Positions 46,055 to 55,712 of a DNA stretch of 64,000 nucleotides are shown one piece after another. The first letter of the stretch is position 1; each line of letters begins with the position of its first letter. The stretch is from positions 1-64,000 of the forward strand of contig CAIVKC010000038.1 in NCBI GenBank assembly GCA_903906365.1. Reading direction: 5' to 3'. The stretch comes from an uncultured Bacteroidota bacterium. GTDB lineage: Bacteria; Bacteroidota; Bacteroidia; Chitinophagales; Chitinophagaceae. A program made the translations under genes and the position numbers. The notes beneath the pieces are model-generated. The model did no database searches. It was not told the origin of the DNA and was given only the letters and a program-made list of their open reading frames with translations.

Positions 46055-47080
46055 ATGAGAAAAATATTTCTGCTTTTTTTGTTTCCATCACTGCTATCAC
46101 TGAATGCCCTGGCACAGGATCCTGCCTTTTCCCAGTTTTTTGCTTCCCCCCTCACGCTGAACCCCGCCCTGACGGGGAAATTCAATGGCGATGTGCGGGT
46201 GGCGGGCAACTACCGGGACCAATGGCCTACCATCAACAATGCCTTCATCACCTCCACGGTTTCGGCTGACCTGCCCATTTTCAAGAACCGTCTGCCGCCG
46301 AACAATACCTGGGGAGTGGGGATCATGGGGATGAGCGATAAAACGGCCAGCGGGGCGCTTAACAGCAACTACCTGTCTCTGTCCACCGCCTATCACATCA
46401 GTGTGGACCAGGATGGCTACCACCAGGTGGGAATTGGTTTTCAGGGCACGTATGCGACAAAAACGCTGGATGGCACCAAATTGCATTTTGAAGATCAGCT
46501 GGACCAGCAGGGCGGCTGGACGCTGCCGTCTTCGGAGCCGGTTTCCGGTCACCAGGTCAACTTGAATTATTTCGACATGAATGTGGGCCTGTTGTACAAC
46601 GGCACCACCACCGGAGCCAATAATTTTTATTTCGGGGCTTCCGTTTACCATATCAACAGCCCCAAAGAGTCCTTTCTGGGCAACGATACCTATACGCTCC
46701 ATCCACGCTATACGGTGCACGGCGGGGCTTCCATGCCCGTGAATGACAACGGCTACGTGCATTTCAGCGGCTTGTTCAGCCGCCAGGACAATGCCACCAA
46801 TATCGTACTGGGAGGGGCCTATTCCATCAACGTAAATAACGACCTGGATAATCCCACCAATGTATATGTGGGCAGCTGGCTCAGATTCAACAATATCACC
46901 GATGCCCTGATACCCTATGTGGGCCTGGACTTCGGAAGCTTCACCCTGGGCCTGAGTTATGATGTCAATATTTCATCGCTCAAAACGGCTTCCCAAAGCC
47001 AGGGGGGTATAGAGATCTCCATGGTATATATCAAAAAATCCACCAACGGTAAAAAACCCATCCCCTGCCCCAAATTTTAA
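46055..47080 (+). CDS. PorP/SprF-family type IX secretion outer-membrane protein
   Basis: 341 residues. Signal peptide MRKIFLLFLFPSLLSLNALAQ, then DPAFSQFFASPLTLNPALTG, the hallmark of PorP/SprF proteins, and a predicted beta-barrel. SprF-like members help to display a partner adhesin with a type B C-terminal domain and are usually encoded right after it. Here no large adhesin gene is upstream: upp precedes. It is therefore an orphan PorP/SprF copy, or serves a substrate encoded elsewhere. It converges with the glycosylase gene, with stops 3 bases apart. Confidence 0.9.
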   Translation: MRKIFLLFLFPSLLSLNALAQDPAFSQFFASPLTLNPALTGKFNGDVRVAGNYRDQWPTINNAFITSTVSADLPIFKNRLPPNNTWGVGIMGMSDKTASGALNSNYLSLSTAYHISVDQDGYHQVGIGFQGTYATKTLDGTKLHFEDQLDQQGGWTLPSSEPVSGHQVNLNYFDMNVGLLYNGTTTGANNFYFGASVYHINSPKESFLGNDTYTLHPRYTVHGGASMPVNDNGYVHFSGLFSRQDNATNIVLGGAYSINVNNDLDNPTNVYVGSWLRFNNITDALIPYVGLDFGSFTLGLSYDVNISSLKTASQSQGGIEISMVYIKKSTNGKKPIPCPKF

Positions 47081-47083
47081 TCC

Positions 47084-47704
47084 CTACCCGGAGATCTTTC
47101 CCGATACATACTTATTTCCCTGCCATATAAACCGGTAAGGCAGGGCGGCATCCTCGGCTGCATATCCAACCCCAATGCGCGGGGTGGCCAGTATGGAACC
47201 TGGTGGAACCGCAGTTCCGTCATCGGCAATAAAAATATCCTGGCCACACAGATCCGTTCCGCTCATCCCATGGCGAAGTCCCAGGGCACGGGAAAGATTG
47301 CCCGGTCCCCTGGTCAGGGATATATCCCCGCTTTTTTTGCCCGTGCGCTCTGCCATCTTATCCAGCCCGCTGACGGGTTCCAGGGCCCTGATCAGGACGG
47401 CATGGGGAATACCCTCCCGGTTGGTGACCACATTAAATAAATGGTGCAGACCATAGCAGAGGTATACATAGGCACATCCGCCCTCCCGGTACATAACACC
47501 CGTGCGGGTCGATTTCCTGTTCCCGTAGGCATGGGAAGCCTTATCAGAGGGGCCCGCGTAGGCTTCGGTCTCCACTATGCGGCCGGAGGTCAGTACCTGG
47601 TCCACGCGGGTTACCAGCAGTTTACCAATCAAATCCCGGGCAATTGCCAGCACATCTGCCCTCCTGTAAAAGGCATAATCCAATTTTTTAATTCCTTTCA
47701 CCAA
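47084..47704 (-). CDS. DNA-3-methyladenine (alkylpurine) glycosylase, AAG type
   Basis: 206 residues, monofunctional base-excision glycosylase of the human AAG/Bacillus Aag family. The catalytic Glu lies in SGRIVETEAYAGPSDKASHA; VYLCYGLHHLFNVVTN and the RALEP motif build the base pocket. It removes 3-methyladenine, hypoxanthine and ethenoadenine from DNA. With uvrA it is one of two DNA repair genes in the window, but they are far apart. The start is ATG 47704; ATG has no strong promoter that I can identify. Confidence 0.92.
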   Translation of the reverse strand: MVKGIKKLDYAFYRRADVLAIARDLIGKLLVTRVDQVLTSGRIVETEAYAGPSDKASHAYGNRKSTRTGVMYREGGCAYVYLCYGLHHLFNVVTNREGIPHAVLIRALEPVSGLDKMAERTGKKSGDISLTRGPGNLSRALGLRHGMSGTDLCGQDIFIADDGTAVPPGSILATPRIGVGYAAEDAALPYRFIWQGNKYVSGKISG

Positions 47705-47795
47705 TAAATCTTTTTACTTTGGGATATTAAAACAGTGCTTATCCCCCAAAAACATCTTTTCGTAAGCATGCGAGCGTACACCAAATTTATAAAAC

Positions 47796-48554
47796 TTGCT
47801 TAAAGATATCGTCATATCCATTCAATCCTACTACAAGGCCCATCATTTCATCCGTAAACACCAGCTCTGGAAATGGATTATTATTCCCGGTCTGTTGTAT
47901 ATGATCCTTTTTTGCGTGGGTATGTATTTTTTCTGGACCTCCTCCGACAATGCGGTTTCCCACCTGAGTGCCTTTATTGGCATAGACAGGTGGCTGCACA
48001 AACAGCAGAGTGCGGCGCTTTCTTTCCTATTTGTCATGGGAGGCATCATGATCCGCCTGGTGCTGGTCTTTTTTTATTTTTCCCTTTTCAAGTATCTTTT
48101 TCTCATACTGGGCTCCCCGCTCTTTGCCTACCTGAGTGAGAAGACCGAAGCCATCATTGAAGGCAAGGATTTCCCCTTTAAATTTTCCCAACTTCTTTCC
48201 GACATGACAAGGGGCATCCGGGTAGCCCTGCGTAACAGCCTGTGGCAGACCGTATATACCGTTTCCATACTGATCCTGTCGTTTATGCCGCTGATAGGGT
48301 GGATCACCCCGGTCATTTCGATGTTTGTGGAATGCTATTACTATGGATTCTCCATGCTTGATTACAGCTGCGAGCGCCATCAACTGTCTCCTTCGGCCAG
48401 TTTCGCCTTCATCGGACAGCGGCGGGGACTGGCCATTGGAAACGGGCTTGTATTTTACCTGATGCATTTTCTTCCCTTCATTGGCTGGGTGCTGGCCCCT
48501 TCCTACGCAGTGGTTGCAGCCACCATCAGCCTCTATCACCAGAACCTGGAATAA
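47796..48554 (+). CDS. EI24/CysZ-like membrane protein
   Basis: 252 residues from TTG at 47796. It has four to five membrane segments (WIIIPGLLYMILFCVGMYFF, LFVMGGIMIRLVLVFFYFSL, YTVSILILSFMPLIGWIT, GNGLVFYLMHFLPFIGWVLA) and the EI24 domain pattern, shared with the sulfate transporter CysZ. CysZ function needs evidence from sulfate genes, which are not near, so I leave the role open. Five bases separate it from the methyltransferase gene; they are surely one transcript. Confidence 0.82.
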   Translation: MLKDIVISIQSYYKAHHFIRKHQLWKWIIIPGLLYMILFCVGMYFFWTSSDNAVSHLSAFIGIDRWLHKQQSAALSFLFVMGGIMIRLVLVFFYFSLFKYLFLILGSPLFAYLSEKTEAIIEGKDFPFKFSQLLSDMTRGIRVALRNSLWQTVYTVSILILSFMPLIGWITPVISMFVECYYYGFSMLDYSCERHQLSPSASFAFIGQRRGLAIGNGLVFYLMHFLPFIGWVLAPSYAVVAATISLYHQNLE

Positions 48555-48559
48555 ACACC

Positions 48560-49264
48560 ATGACCACCTCCATCGTATACCTGATACCCGCTTTCCTGGA
48601 TGAAGAAGTCACCGAGGTCATACCAGCCTATGTGCTGGAGGCAGTGCGCAGCTGTCAGGTCTTTTTTACGGAGAACGAACGCTCAGCCCGCCGTTACCTC
48701 AAAAGCCTCTGGAAGGAAATGCCCATCAATGAGTTCCAGTGGTATACCATTCACAAAGCCGAAGAGGAAATCCAGCAGGAATTCCTGCAGGCGCTTCGTG
48801 CAAATAAAAACATTGGCATCATCAGTGAGGCCGGTTGCCCCGGCGTGGCTGACCCCGGGCAGATACTGGTTTCCCGGGCCCAGCAGGAAGGTGCCCGGGT
48901 AAAACCACTGGTGGGCCCCAGTTCCATATTGCTTGCGCTGATGGCAAGCGGCATGAACGGCCAACAGTTCCAGTTTTCAGGTTACCTGCCCATCGATCAG
49001 GCGGAGCGCATGAAGGCCATCAGGGAACTTGAAAAAGAATCGGAAAGAAAAAACCTGACGCAGATATTTATAGAAACACCCTATCGTAATAACCAGTTGC
49101 TGGAGATCCTGCTGAAGGTCTGCAAACCTTCCACGCGGCTGTGCATAGCAGCCAAACTGACCTCAAAAAATGAGTCCGTCATAACCCGCAGTATCGAGGC
49201 ATGGAAAAAAGCCCCGCCTGAACTCCACAGGCAGCCGGCTATTTTCTGTCTGCATGCAGGCTAG
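48560..49264 (+). CDS. Tetrapyrrole-methylase-fold SAM methyltransferase (RsmI-like)
   Basis: 234 residues of the SAM-binding class III fold. EAGCPGVADPGQILVSRAQ and VGPSSILLALMASGMNGQQF match RsmI, the 16S rRNA C1402 2'-O-methyltransferase; however, it opens with SIVYLIPAFLDEEVTEVIP, whereas true RsmI has a GTPIGNL-type start. It looks like the second, uncharacterised RsmI-related paralogue common in Bacteroidota. Encoded 5 bases after the EI24 gene. Confidence 0.83.
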   Translation: MTTSIVYLIPAFLDEEVTEVIPAYVLEAVRSCQVFFTENERSARRYLKSLWKEMPINEFQWYTIHKAEEEIQQEFLQALRANKNIGIISEAGCPGVADPGQILVSRAQQEGARVKPLVGPSSILLALMASGMNGQQFQFSGYLPIDQAERMKAIRELEKESERKNLTQIFIETPYRNNQLLEILLKVCKPSTRLCIAAKLTSKNESVITRSIEAWKKAPPELHRQPAIFCLHAG

Positions 49265-49269
49265 CGTTT

Positions 49270-49647
49270 CTATTTGGCAATGTCCTGTATGGCAATGACG
49301 CTATCCACCACAAAAGCGCTGTAACCCCGCCAGGGTACGGACCCCAGGTATTCCTTGTAATGAAGTTCCACCTGTTTACCGCTGCTGACCATTAATTTTT
49401 GGGCAACCGACTCGTCGGAAATGGAAAACTCAAATTCATAGGACTGTATGGTCCCGGGAGTCTTGGATCGCAATCCGCTCTGGATAAGCTTTCCCTCGTA
49501 GGTCTTGAAAATATATCCTTTTTTAACCACATAGTTCAGCTCCCCTGCCTTAACCCCTTCTCCAAATACAAAATAATACCTGACTCCCAAAAACAGGAGC
49601 AGCCCGATGAGGATCACAGCCACGCTTATACCAAGAAATTTTTTCAT
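49270..49647 (-). CDS. Small anchored protein of unknown function
   Basis: 125 residues: one N-terminal membrane helix (ISVAVILIGLLLFLGVRYYF) and a soluble C-terminal domain with FGEGVKAGELNYVVKKGYIF and PWRGYSAFVVDSVIAI. I recall homologues in Bacteroidota carrying the name 6-phosphogluconate dehydrogenase, which is certainly wrong: no dinucleotide loop is present. It follows the M28 peptidase by 13 bases on the same strand, so the two are cotranscribed. Confidence 0.7.
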   Translation of the reverse strand: MKKFLGISVAVILIGLLLFLGVRYYFVFGEGVKAGELNYVVKKGYIFKTYEGKLIQSGLRSKTPGTIQSYEFEFSISDESVAQKLMVSSGKQVELHYKEYLGSVPWRGYSAFVVDSVIAIQDIAK

Positions 49648-49660
49648 ATATGAGTTTTTT

Positions 49661-51040
49661 TTAAAAGCCGTACTTATCTACCAGGTAGATCAGGGCGGCC
49701 ATATTGATGGCCCCCAGTTCGAGTTCCCTTTTATTCACATTTTCCAATACATCTGCCCTGGAATGGTGCAGGTCAAAATAACGTTGTGAATCCGGCATCA
49801 GTTCGCTCACCGGAGTGCCCAGCAGTTCATTGAGGGGGCTGACATCGGCACCACCGCCGCCCTGCATGAATTCATAGACGCCATATTCCTTCAGCAGGGG
49901 AATCCAGTTCTGCCTGATACGCTCCAGTTTCTCGGGAGGAAGGGATATGCTGAAACCGCGGGGGGTGAAACCGCCTGCGTCGCTTTCCAGTCCGAAAAGG
50001 TGCTTTTCATGATTTGCCTTGGCCTGTTCCCCGTATTTTGTACCGCCCCGCAGTCCGTTTTCCTCGTTGGCAAACAAAACCACCCGGATGGTGTGTTTGG
50101 GCTTGTAACCGATGGCTTTCAGCGCGCGGAGCACTTCAATGGAATGCACACAGCCGGTTCCGTCATCGCTGGCCCCTTCTGCCGGATCCCAGGAATCCAG
50201 GTGGCCGCCTACCGTAATATACTGGTCGGGGAATTCCGAACCGGTCAGTTCCCCGATCACGTTATGGCCGGTGGTATCGGGCAGCGTGGCTGCCAGGGTT
50301 TTGAGGTACATTTTGATTTCATGGCCACCGGAAAGAGAGGCTGCCAGTTTATTGGCATCCCATAACCCCAGCGCAGCAGCCGGGATCTTGGGAAAAGAAT
50401 CCATGTAGTCCAGTGCACCGGTATGGGGGTTATTGTCTACGGATTCGGTCATGGAACTGGTCATCATGGCCAGCGCCCCGTACTTGGCGGCAAGGCTGGC
50501 CCCGAACTCACGGTAACGGACTGCGTCCCCGTAAGCACGGAAGGTCTGTATAAACCGGGGGTTGAACCGGTAATTGTAAAAGACGATCTTTCCTTTTACC
50601 TCCTGTTTCCTCTTCTCGAGTTCCTCAAAGGAATTAATCAGGATAACCGGTGCAGTAATGCCCGCCGGGCCTGTTCCAACTGAATTGCCCAGGGCGAGAA
50701 TATCGAGTTTTTCATCGGCTTTTCCGCCAGTTCCGATCAGCCTGGCTTCTTCCCTGCCTCCCCTCACCCAATGGGGAACCATGCATTCCTGGAGGTAAAC
50801 CCGGTCTGCCCCGGAGGCCTCCAGGGCCTGCTGCCCCCATTTTTCCGCCTTGACCATCTGGGGGGAGCCCGACAGCCTGCCGCCAACCGTCTTGGTGAGA
50901 GTGGAGAGCATACTATAGGCTTTGCCGTTTACCAGGATCTCATTGGCTATTTTGCGAATCATTGCCGAATCTTCCTGCTGGGCCTGCAGCAGGGAAGCGG
51001 AAAACAGGAGTGTACAGAGGCATAAAAAGAAAGGCTTCAT
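49661..51040 (-). CDS. Exported M28-family zinc aminopeptidase
   Basis: 459 residues with signal peptide MKPFFLCLCTLLFSASLLQA. A PA-like insert (about 120-230) sits inside the peptidase. Zinc ligands are seen in TVGGHLDSWDPAEGASDDGTG (His, Asp) and VLFANEENGLRGG (Glu, with the catalytic Glu before it). The C-terminal HHSRADVLENVN gives the last His. It resembles secreted aminopeptidases and the plasma glutamate carboxypeptidase group. No type IX sorting domain, so it is probably periplasmic. Confidence 0.92.
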   Translation of the reverse strand: MKPFFLCLCTLLFSASLLQAQQEDSAMIRKIANEILVNGKAYSMLSTLTKTVGGRLSGSPQMVKAEKWGQQALEASGADRVYLQECMVPHWVRGGREEARLIGTGGKADEKLDILALGNSVGTGPAGITAPVILINSFEELEKRKQEVKGKIVFYNYRFNPRFIQTFRAYGDAVRYREFGASLAAKYGALAMMTSSMTESVDNNPHTGALDYMDSFPKIPAAALGLWDANKLAASLSGGHEIKMYLKTLAATLPDTTGHNVIGELTGSEFPDQYITVGGHLDSWDPAEGASDDGTGCVHSIEVLRALKAIGYKPKHTIRVVLFANEENGLRGGTKYGEQAKANHEKHLFGLESDAGGFTPRGFSISLPPEKLERIRQNWIPLLKEYGVYEFMQGGGGADVSPLNELLGTPVSELMPDSQRYFDLHHSRADVLENVNKRELELGAINMAALIYLVDKYGF

Positions 51041-51157
51041 GCTAGTTAGTTTTTTCTAAAGTTAGGTAAAGAGCAGATTATTTCGTTGTGAACGGAAAAT
51101 AGATTGTTCAGAAACTATATACCTTCGTGCCCTTAAGCTAACATTAATCTTGGCAAT

Positions 51158-52276
51158 ATGCGGATAGGAATTGTATGTTACCCCACCTTCGGAGGAAGCG
51201 GCGTGCTGGCTACAGAATTGGGAAAGGCCCTTGCCGACAAAGATCATCAGGTCCATTTCATTACCTACCAGCAACCTGTCCGGCTCAATGAATTCAACGC
51301 GAATATATTCTATCATGAAGTCCGTGTCACCACCTATCCCCTCTTTGATTTTCCCCCTTATGAGACGGCTTTGTCCAGTGCCATGGTGGATGTCATCGTA
51401 AACAACCAGCTCGATCTGCTCCATGTCCATTACGCCATCCCCCATGCTTCGGCGGCTTATATGGCCAAAAAGATCGTAGAAACCCAGGGAAGGAATATCC
51501 CGGTGATTACCACCCTGCATGGAACCGACATCACCCTGGTGGGCAGGGACAAGACCTTTGCCCCGGTGGTGGCTTTTTCCATCAACCAGAGCGATGCGAT
51601 CACGGCCGTATCCAAGAACCTGCGGGATGAGACCTATAATATCTTCCCTATCAATAAGGAAATTGAGGTCATCTATAATTTCGTGGATGTGTCCCGGTTT
51701 CACAAAAAGCCCATTGACGCCTTCCGCAAGGTCATCGCCCCCAACGGGGAGCGCATCCTGGTGCATGCCTCCAATTTCCGGAAAATAAAAAGGGTGCTGG
51801 ATGTGGTCAGGATTTTCGATGAGGTCAATAAAAAAATTCCCAGCAAACTGCTATTTGTGGGAGACGGGCCCGATCGGCCTGCTGCCGAAGACCTCTGCCG
51901 GGAACTGAATTTATGCGACCACCTGCGTTTTGTGGGTAAGCAGGAACAGATGGAGGATATCCTGGCCGTTTCCGACCTGTTTATCCTGCCTTCCGAATAT
52001 GAGAGTTTCGGGCTGGCTGCCCTGGAGGCGATGGCGGCCGGTGTTCCCCTGATCTCCTCTGATGCGGGGGGGCTTCCTGAAATCAATATCAACGGCCATA
52101 CAGGGTATATGAGTCCGGTGGGGGATATACAGGGCATGAGTAATAACGCGGTGGAAATCCTGCATTCCGATGCGGTGTTAAAAAAATTCAAGGCGCATGC
52201 CGCCACGCAGGCTAAAAAATTTGACATCCATAACATCGTGCCGCAGTACGAGGCCCTCTACAACCGCTTTCTGTAA
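51158..52276 (+). CDS. bshA: N-acetyl-alpha-D-glucosaminyl L-malate synthase
   Basis: First enzyme of bacillithiol synthesis: joins UDP-GlcNAc and L-malate. 372 residues, GT4 glycosyltransferase. The opening RIGIVCYPTFGGSGVLATEL and the segment TTLHGTDITLVGRDKTF are BshA-specific; the C-terminal GT4 Glu-x7-Glu lies in PSEYESFGLAALEAMAAG. bshB and bshC are not adjacent. Bacillithiol in this organism would complement the DsbD thiol system at 6.5-9.0 kb in a general sense only. Confidence 0.94.
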   Translation: MRIGIVCYPTFGGSGVLATELGKALADKDHQVHFITYQQPVRLNEFNANIFYHEVRVTTYPLFDFPPYETALSSAMVDVIVNNQLDLLHVHYAIPHASAAYMAKKIVETQGRNIPVITTLHGTDITLVGRDKTFAPVVAFSINQSDAITAVSKNLRDETYNIFPINKEIEVIYNFVDVSRFHKKPIDAFRKVIAPNGERILVHASNFRKIKRVLDVVRIFDEVNKKIPSKLLFVGDGPDRPAAEDLCRELNLCDHLRFVGKQEQMEDILAVSDLFILPSEYESFGLAALEAMAAGVPLISSDAGGLPEININGHTGYMSPVGDIQGMSNNAVEILHSDAVLKKFKAHAATQAKKFDIHNIVPQYEALYNRFL

Positions 52277-52320
52277 GGCAGATTCCTCCATCCGCCGCCA
52301 GGACCAGGCCTCCAGTCTTT

Positions 52321-53631
52321 TTATCGCTTGCGAAGCCATTGCTCCGGATTGAGATTACGCTTTTCTTCCATCAGGATCAGCTGGATCTCCCCGGTGCCTG
52401 CCGAAGTTTCCCCGGCCTTCCCCAGTAATTGGCCCATCTTTACTTTCTCCCCCTTGGTGACACTGACCCCGGAGAGGTTACTATAGGAAATAAAGTATTT
52501 GCCGATTTTCATCAGTACCACCGAAGTCCCTTCGATATTAAAGACGCTGGAGATTTCCCCGTCGAAGATGGCTTTGACCGAGACCCCAGGCTGAGGGGTC
52601 TCTATGGTAATGCCGGGGCTGTTGCCAACAATGGTTCCCATGCCTTCCACATTGTACACACCGAAGGGAATGGATACATGCCCTACTTCCACGGGCCAGG
52701 GCAGTCTGCCCCTGTTTTTTTCAAAATTTTCCGACACGACGAGTCCTTCCGGGGTTTTTTCAAAAACGCTTTCATTGACCGGTTTTACGGGCGTTCTGGT
52801 GACCGGGTTCACCGTTTTACTGGCATTAACCGGGTTGGTCTTTTCTGTACCGGCAGCCTCCTTTCTTTTCTGTTCCTCCAGGTCCTTTTTGCGGGCATTG
52901 GCAATTTCACGGTTGATGGCAGCCTGCAGGGCAGCCTGCAGTTTGGAGTCCTGTCTTTTTTTATTGGCGAGGTCCTTTTGCAATTCCCTTTCCCTGCTCT
53001 TTAACTTGGAAATGAACTGGTCCTTTTCCCTTTTTTCGTCATCGAGTACCTCTTTTTCCCTGTTTTGTTTCTGGAGCACCAGATCTTTTTCCTGGCGCTT
53101 CACCCGCAGTCCGTCAATTTTATTTTGTAGCAGGATCTGTGTCTTGCGGATATTCTCAGACCGCTCTTCCCGGTAGGCCCTGTAGCTCCGCAGGTACTCG
53201 ACCCGTTTGAGGGCATCATTGAAACTGGATGCCGAGAAGATGAAATTCAGGAAATCATAATTGCTCCGGTTCTTGTAGGCATAGACCACACTTTCTTCGT
53301 ATTGCTTGCGCAGGGTATCGAGTTCCTTACGCAGCTTGAGGATATCCCTCCAGGATTGGTTCATATCGCCCTGGATATAATTGATCTGTTCATTGATATT
53401 TTGTATCGCGGCCTGGCGCAGACGCAATTTACGCTGCAGCAGCGCCAGCTGCCCGAGGGTCTCCTTTTTGTTCTTTTTGGTCTCATCCAGGGAACGCTTT
53501 ACATCCTCAATCTCCTTTTGAATGGCAGCCCTGTCTCTTTCCAGGTCACTGCGGCTCTGTGCGGTGGACTGGCCATGGACCAGTGCCACATAGAACAAAA
53601 AGATCAGGCTGAGAATGGCTTGTTTGATCAT
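52321..53631 (-). CDS. EnvC-like murein hydrolase activator with degenerate LytM domain
   Basis: 436 residues: a signal peptide (IKQAILSLIFLFYVALVHG), long coiled coils over about 25-250, and a C-terminal LytM (M23) domain. In the LytM part the zinc ligands are missing: the usual H-x-H-F is EIQLIL and the Y-x-H-L is YFISYSNLSG. Loss of the zinc site is the mark of EnvC/NlpD-type proteins, which switch on amidases at the division site instead of cutting peptidoglycan. An amidase partner is not encoded here. It ends the ispF-dut-DUF4292-envC run. Confidence 0.88.
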   Translation of the reverse strand: MIKQAILSLIFLFYVALVHGQSTAQSRSDLERDRAAIQKEIEDVKRSLDETKKNKKETLGQLALLQRKLRLRQAAIQNINEQINYIQGDMNQSWRDILKLRKELDTLRKQYEESVVYAYKNRSNYDFLNFIFSASSFNDALKRVEYLRSYRAYREERSENIRKTQILLQNKIDGLRVKRQEKDLVLQKQNREKEVLDDEKREKDQFISKLKSRERELQKDLANKKRQDSKLQAALQAAINREIANARKKDLEEQKRKEAAGTEKTNPVNASKTVNPVTRTPVKPVNESVFEKTPEGLVVSENFEKNRGRLPWPVEVGHVSIPFGVYNVEGMGTIVGNSPGITIETPQPGVSVKAIFDGEISSVFNIEGTSVVLMKIGKYFISYSNLSGVSVTKGEKVKMGQLLGKAGETSAGTGEIQLILMEEKRNLNPEQWLRKR

Positions 53632-53709
53632 ATTTACATGATTAAAGGCTTACAAAATGCACAGGGACGGAAAAGAGGACTACGGGGCTGTTTTCAGTTC
53701 TTAGAACGC

Positions 53710-54537
53710 CTATTTGCGTTTATAATTCTTCGGAATAGGGAACGGAAAACTTAATACCTCGTTAAAATTATATTGTTTAAAATTAAGTTCAATGTCCAGT
53801 TTGGATTTCTCGGCAATGGAAATCTTACGGTAGGTGGAAAAGTGGAGGCTGTCCCTGTTTTCATAGTCCTGGTAGGTCAGGTCACAGGTACGGGCCCGCA
53901 TGACATCCACATCGTCGAGCTTATCATGCTTGATGGTATAATTATCCTTATTGAGGGTAATGTAATTTTTAAACAATTGACCGATGCTTACCAGGGAAAT
54001 GCTGTTTTCCTGTTTGCTGTAGAAGACAACATTGCTGTCCAGGTAAACGGGATTGCCGATGAGCAGGTCCTGCACACTCCTGAAATCCAGGGGCACTTTG
54101 GCAACTTCCTTCAGGTAGGAGACCGAACGCAGAATAAGGATCTTGTCGAGCTTGTTGAGGATCTTTACGCTGTCGGGGGTAATCAGGATGCGGAAGGCCT
54201 CAATACCCAGGATGGCGTCGACCCTTACCCAGATAAAGCTGTCACGCTGCATGCGCATGAATGCGGTAAATTCATAGCTCTTGCCGTCACTGCCTTCATA
54301 GTTGACCTTCATTTTGGCCGAAAAAGTCCGGTAGTCAATCCGGTTTCTGCCCACCTGCTCCAGTGCATTATGGATAAACCGGAGGGAATCTGCCCGGGGA
54401 TCATCGGTGACCACGGGCTGGACCATCGCCGTGTCTTTGATCGGCTTGGAAATGGCTTTCTGAATCTTTTTGGCAGAACGGCATCCTGGGGCAACCAGCA
54501 ACAAGAGCAGACCCAGCGTATATAAAACTCTGTACAT
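53710..54537 (-). CDS. DUF4292 lipoprotein
   Basis: 275 residues from the ATG at 54537, chosen because it opens the lipoprotein signal MYRVLYTLGLLLLLVAPGC. The mature part is a LolA-like curved sheet of the DUF4292 family. NRIDYRTFSAKMKVNYEGSD and the motif RDSFIWVRVDAILGIEAFRI are characteristic. The location between dut and envC is typical of Bacteroidota. It probably acts in outer-membrane lipoprotein handling; this is inferred from the fold. The unrelated LolA-like pair lies at 31.9-36.6 kb. Confidence 0.85.
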   Translation of the reverse strand: MYRVLYTLGLLLLLVAPGCRSAKKIQKAISKPIKDTAMVQPVVTDDPRADSLRFIHNALEQVGRNRIDYRTFSAKMKVNYEGSDGKSYEFTAFMRMQRDSFIWVRVDAILGIEAFRILITPDSVKILNKLDKILILRSVSYLKEVAKVPLDFRSVQDLLIGNPVYLDSNVVFYSKQENSISLVSIGQLFKNYITLNKDNYTIKHDKLDDVDVMRARTCDLTYQDYENRDSLHFSTYRKISIAEKSKLDIELNFKQYNFNEVLSFPFPIPKNYKRK

Positions 54538-54568
54538 CAGCGAATGGATTTGGTGGAAAGGAGGGTAA

Positions 54569-55012
54569 CTAGGATTTACCGGTATGACCAAAGCCCCCTT
54601 CATTGCGTTCGGTACTGTTGATCTCGGTCACGGATTCCCAGTTGACCTGTTCTGTCCTGGCCACCACGGCCTGGGCAATCCGGTCACCCGGCTGAACCAA
54701 CTGATCCTCCGAGGACAGGTTGATGAGGATGACTTTTATTTCCCCGCGGTAGTCTGAATCAATGGTACCCGGCGTGTTAAGGCAGGTGATCCCCTGTTTG
54801 ATGGCCAGTCCGCTCCTGGGCCGGATCTGCATTTCAAAACCAGGGGGCAGTTCAATAAACAAACCGGTCGGTATCAGTGTTCTTTCCATTGGCCTGAGCA
54901 GGACCGCTTCGCCAAGATGGGCCCGCAGATCCATGCCAGCCGAACCTGCCGTAGCGTATTGGGGCAGCGGGTTGGCTGATGAGTTAATGATTTTGACCTT
55001 GACTTTTGACAT
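54569..55012 (-). CDS. dut: dUTP diphosphatase (dUTPase)
   Basis: Hydrolyses dUTP to dUMP and keeps uracil out of DNA. 147 residues from ATG 55012 (the longer reading adds seven residues that do not fit the family). The five trimeric dUTPase motifs are visible: [48 protein letters not shown] and [11 protein letters not shown]. The last usually has GFGSTG; His for Ser is a small change. Starts 140 bases after ispF. Confidence 0.95.
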   Translation of the reverse strand: MSKVKVKIINSSANPLPQYATAGSAGMDLRAHLGEAVLLRPMERTLIPTGLFIELPPGFEMQIRPRSGLAIKQGITCLNTPGTIDSDYRGEIKVILINLSSEDQLVQPGDRIAQAVVARTEQVNWESVTEINSTERNEGGFGHTGKS

Positions 55013-55152
55013 GCGGGCAAAGGTAGGAATCATTTGTGAGGATTAAGCGCCCCCTGCCATGCCCTTTTGGCCGGACTGTAAGGACCCATTGGGCAATGGG
55101 GCCTGCCGGAGGCATTGGACGGCTGGCCTGCCCATGGTGGCTGGCAGCCGCA

Positions 55153-55632
55153 TTAATTTTTTTTGAGTAACACGGTCGCATACGCGACAAGTCCTTCCTC
55201 CCTGCCGACAAAACCCATTTTTTCAGTGGTCGTTGCCTTGATGGAAATATCCTCCACCGGGATTTGCAGGACCCCGCTGATGGCCTGGCACATATCTGCC
55301 GCATAGGCCTTAATCTTAGGGGCTTCCAGGCAAAGGGAGGTATCTATGTTGACGATTGAGTAACCCCTTTCGCTGATCAGGTCATGGGTCTTTTTCAGCA
55401 GGATCTTACTGTCTATGTTTTTATAGGCTGCCTGTGTATCTGGAAAATGAACCCCGATATCGCCCAGGCTCAAGGCCCCCAGCATGGCATCGCAGATGGC
55501 ATGGAGCAGGACATCTGCGTCACTGTGCCCGAGCGCTCCTTTGGTATGGGGGATCAGGACCCCCCCGATCCACAATTCCCGGCCTTCCACCAGCTGGTGA
55601 AAATCTATGCCAAAGCCTATTCTGTAGGACAT
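55153..55632 (-). CDS. ispF: 2-C-methyl-D-erythritol 2,4-cyclodiphosphate synthase
   Basis: Fifth step of the MEP isoprenoid pathway. 159 residues, a homotrimer. Metal ligands lie in GIGFDFH-like RIGFGIDFHQLVEGREL and LGHSDADVLLHAICDAMLGA, and the C-terminal TTEKMGFVGREEGLVAYA completes the active site. Other MEP genes are not adjacent. A strong terminator between porV and this gene indicates its own promoter within about 20-45 bases or partial read-through. Confidence 0.96.
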   Translation of the reverse strand: MSYRIGFGIDFHQLVEGRELWIGGVLIPHTKGALGHSDADVLLHAICDAMLGALSLGDIGVHFPDTQAAYKNIDSKILLKKTHDLISERGYSIVNIDTSLCLEAPKIKAYAADMCQAISGVLQIPVEDISIKATTTEKMGFVGREEGLVAYATVLLKKN

Positions 55633-55648
55633 AAGGATGTTTTACATG

Positions 55649-55679
55649 AAAAAAAGCGTCCCACCAGGGTGAGACGCTT
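55649..55679 (-). terminator. porV terminator
   Basis: AAGCGTC (55654-55660) pairs with GACGCTT (55673-55679), plus CAC/GTG inside; the run of A before it gives a U tract on the minus strand. It lies 34 bases after the porV stop. Confidence 0.85.
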
Positions 55680-55712
55680 CAAAATTATCGGGTTTTTCAG
55701 GAAGGTGACTGC

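Noticed and set aside
49270-49647. 6-phosphogluconate dehydrogenase annotation
   Set aside because: Name circulates for this family, but the 125-residue protein has a membrane anchor and no dinucleotide-binding loop.
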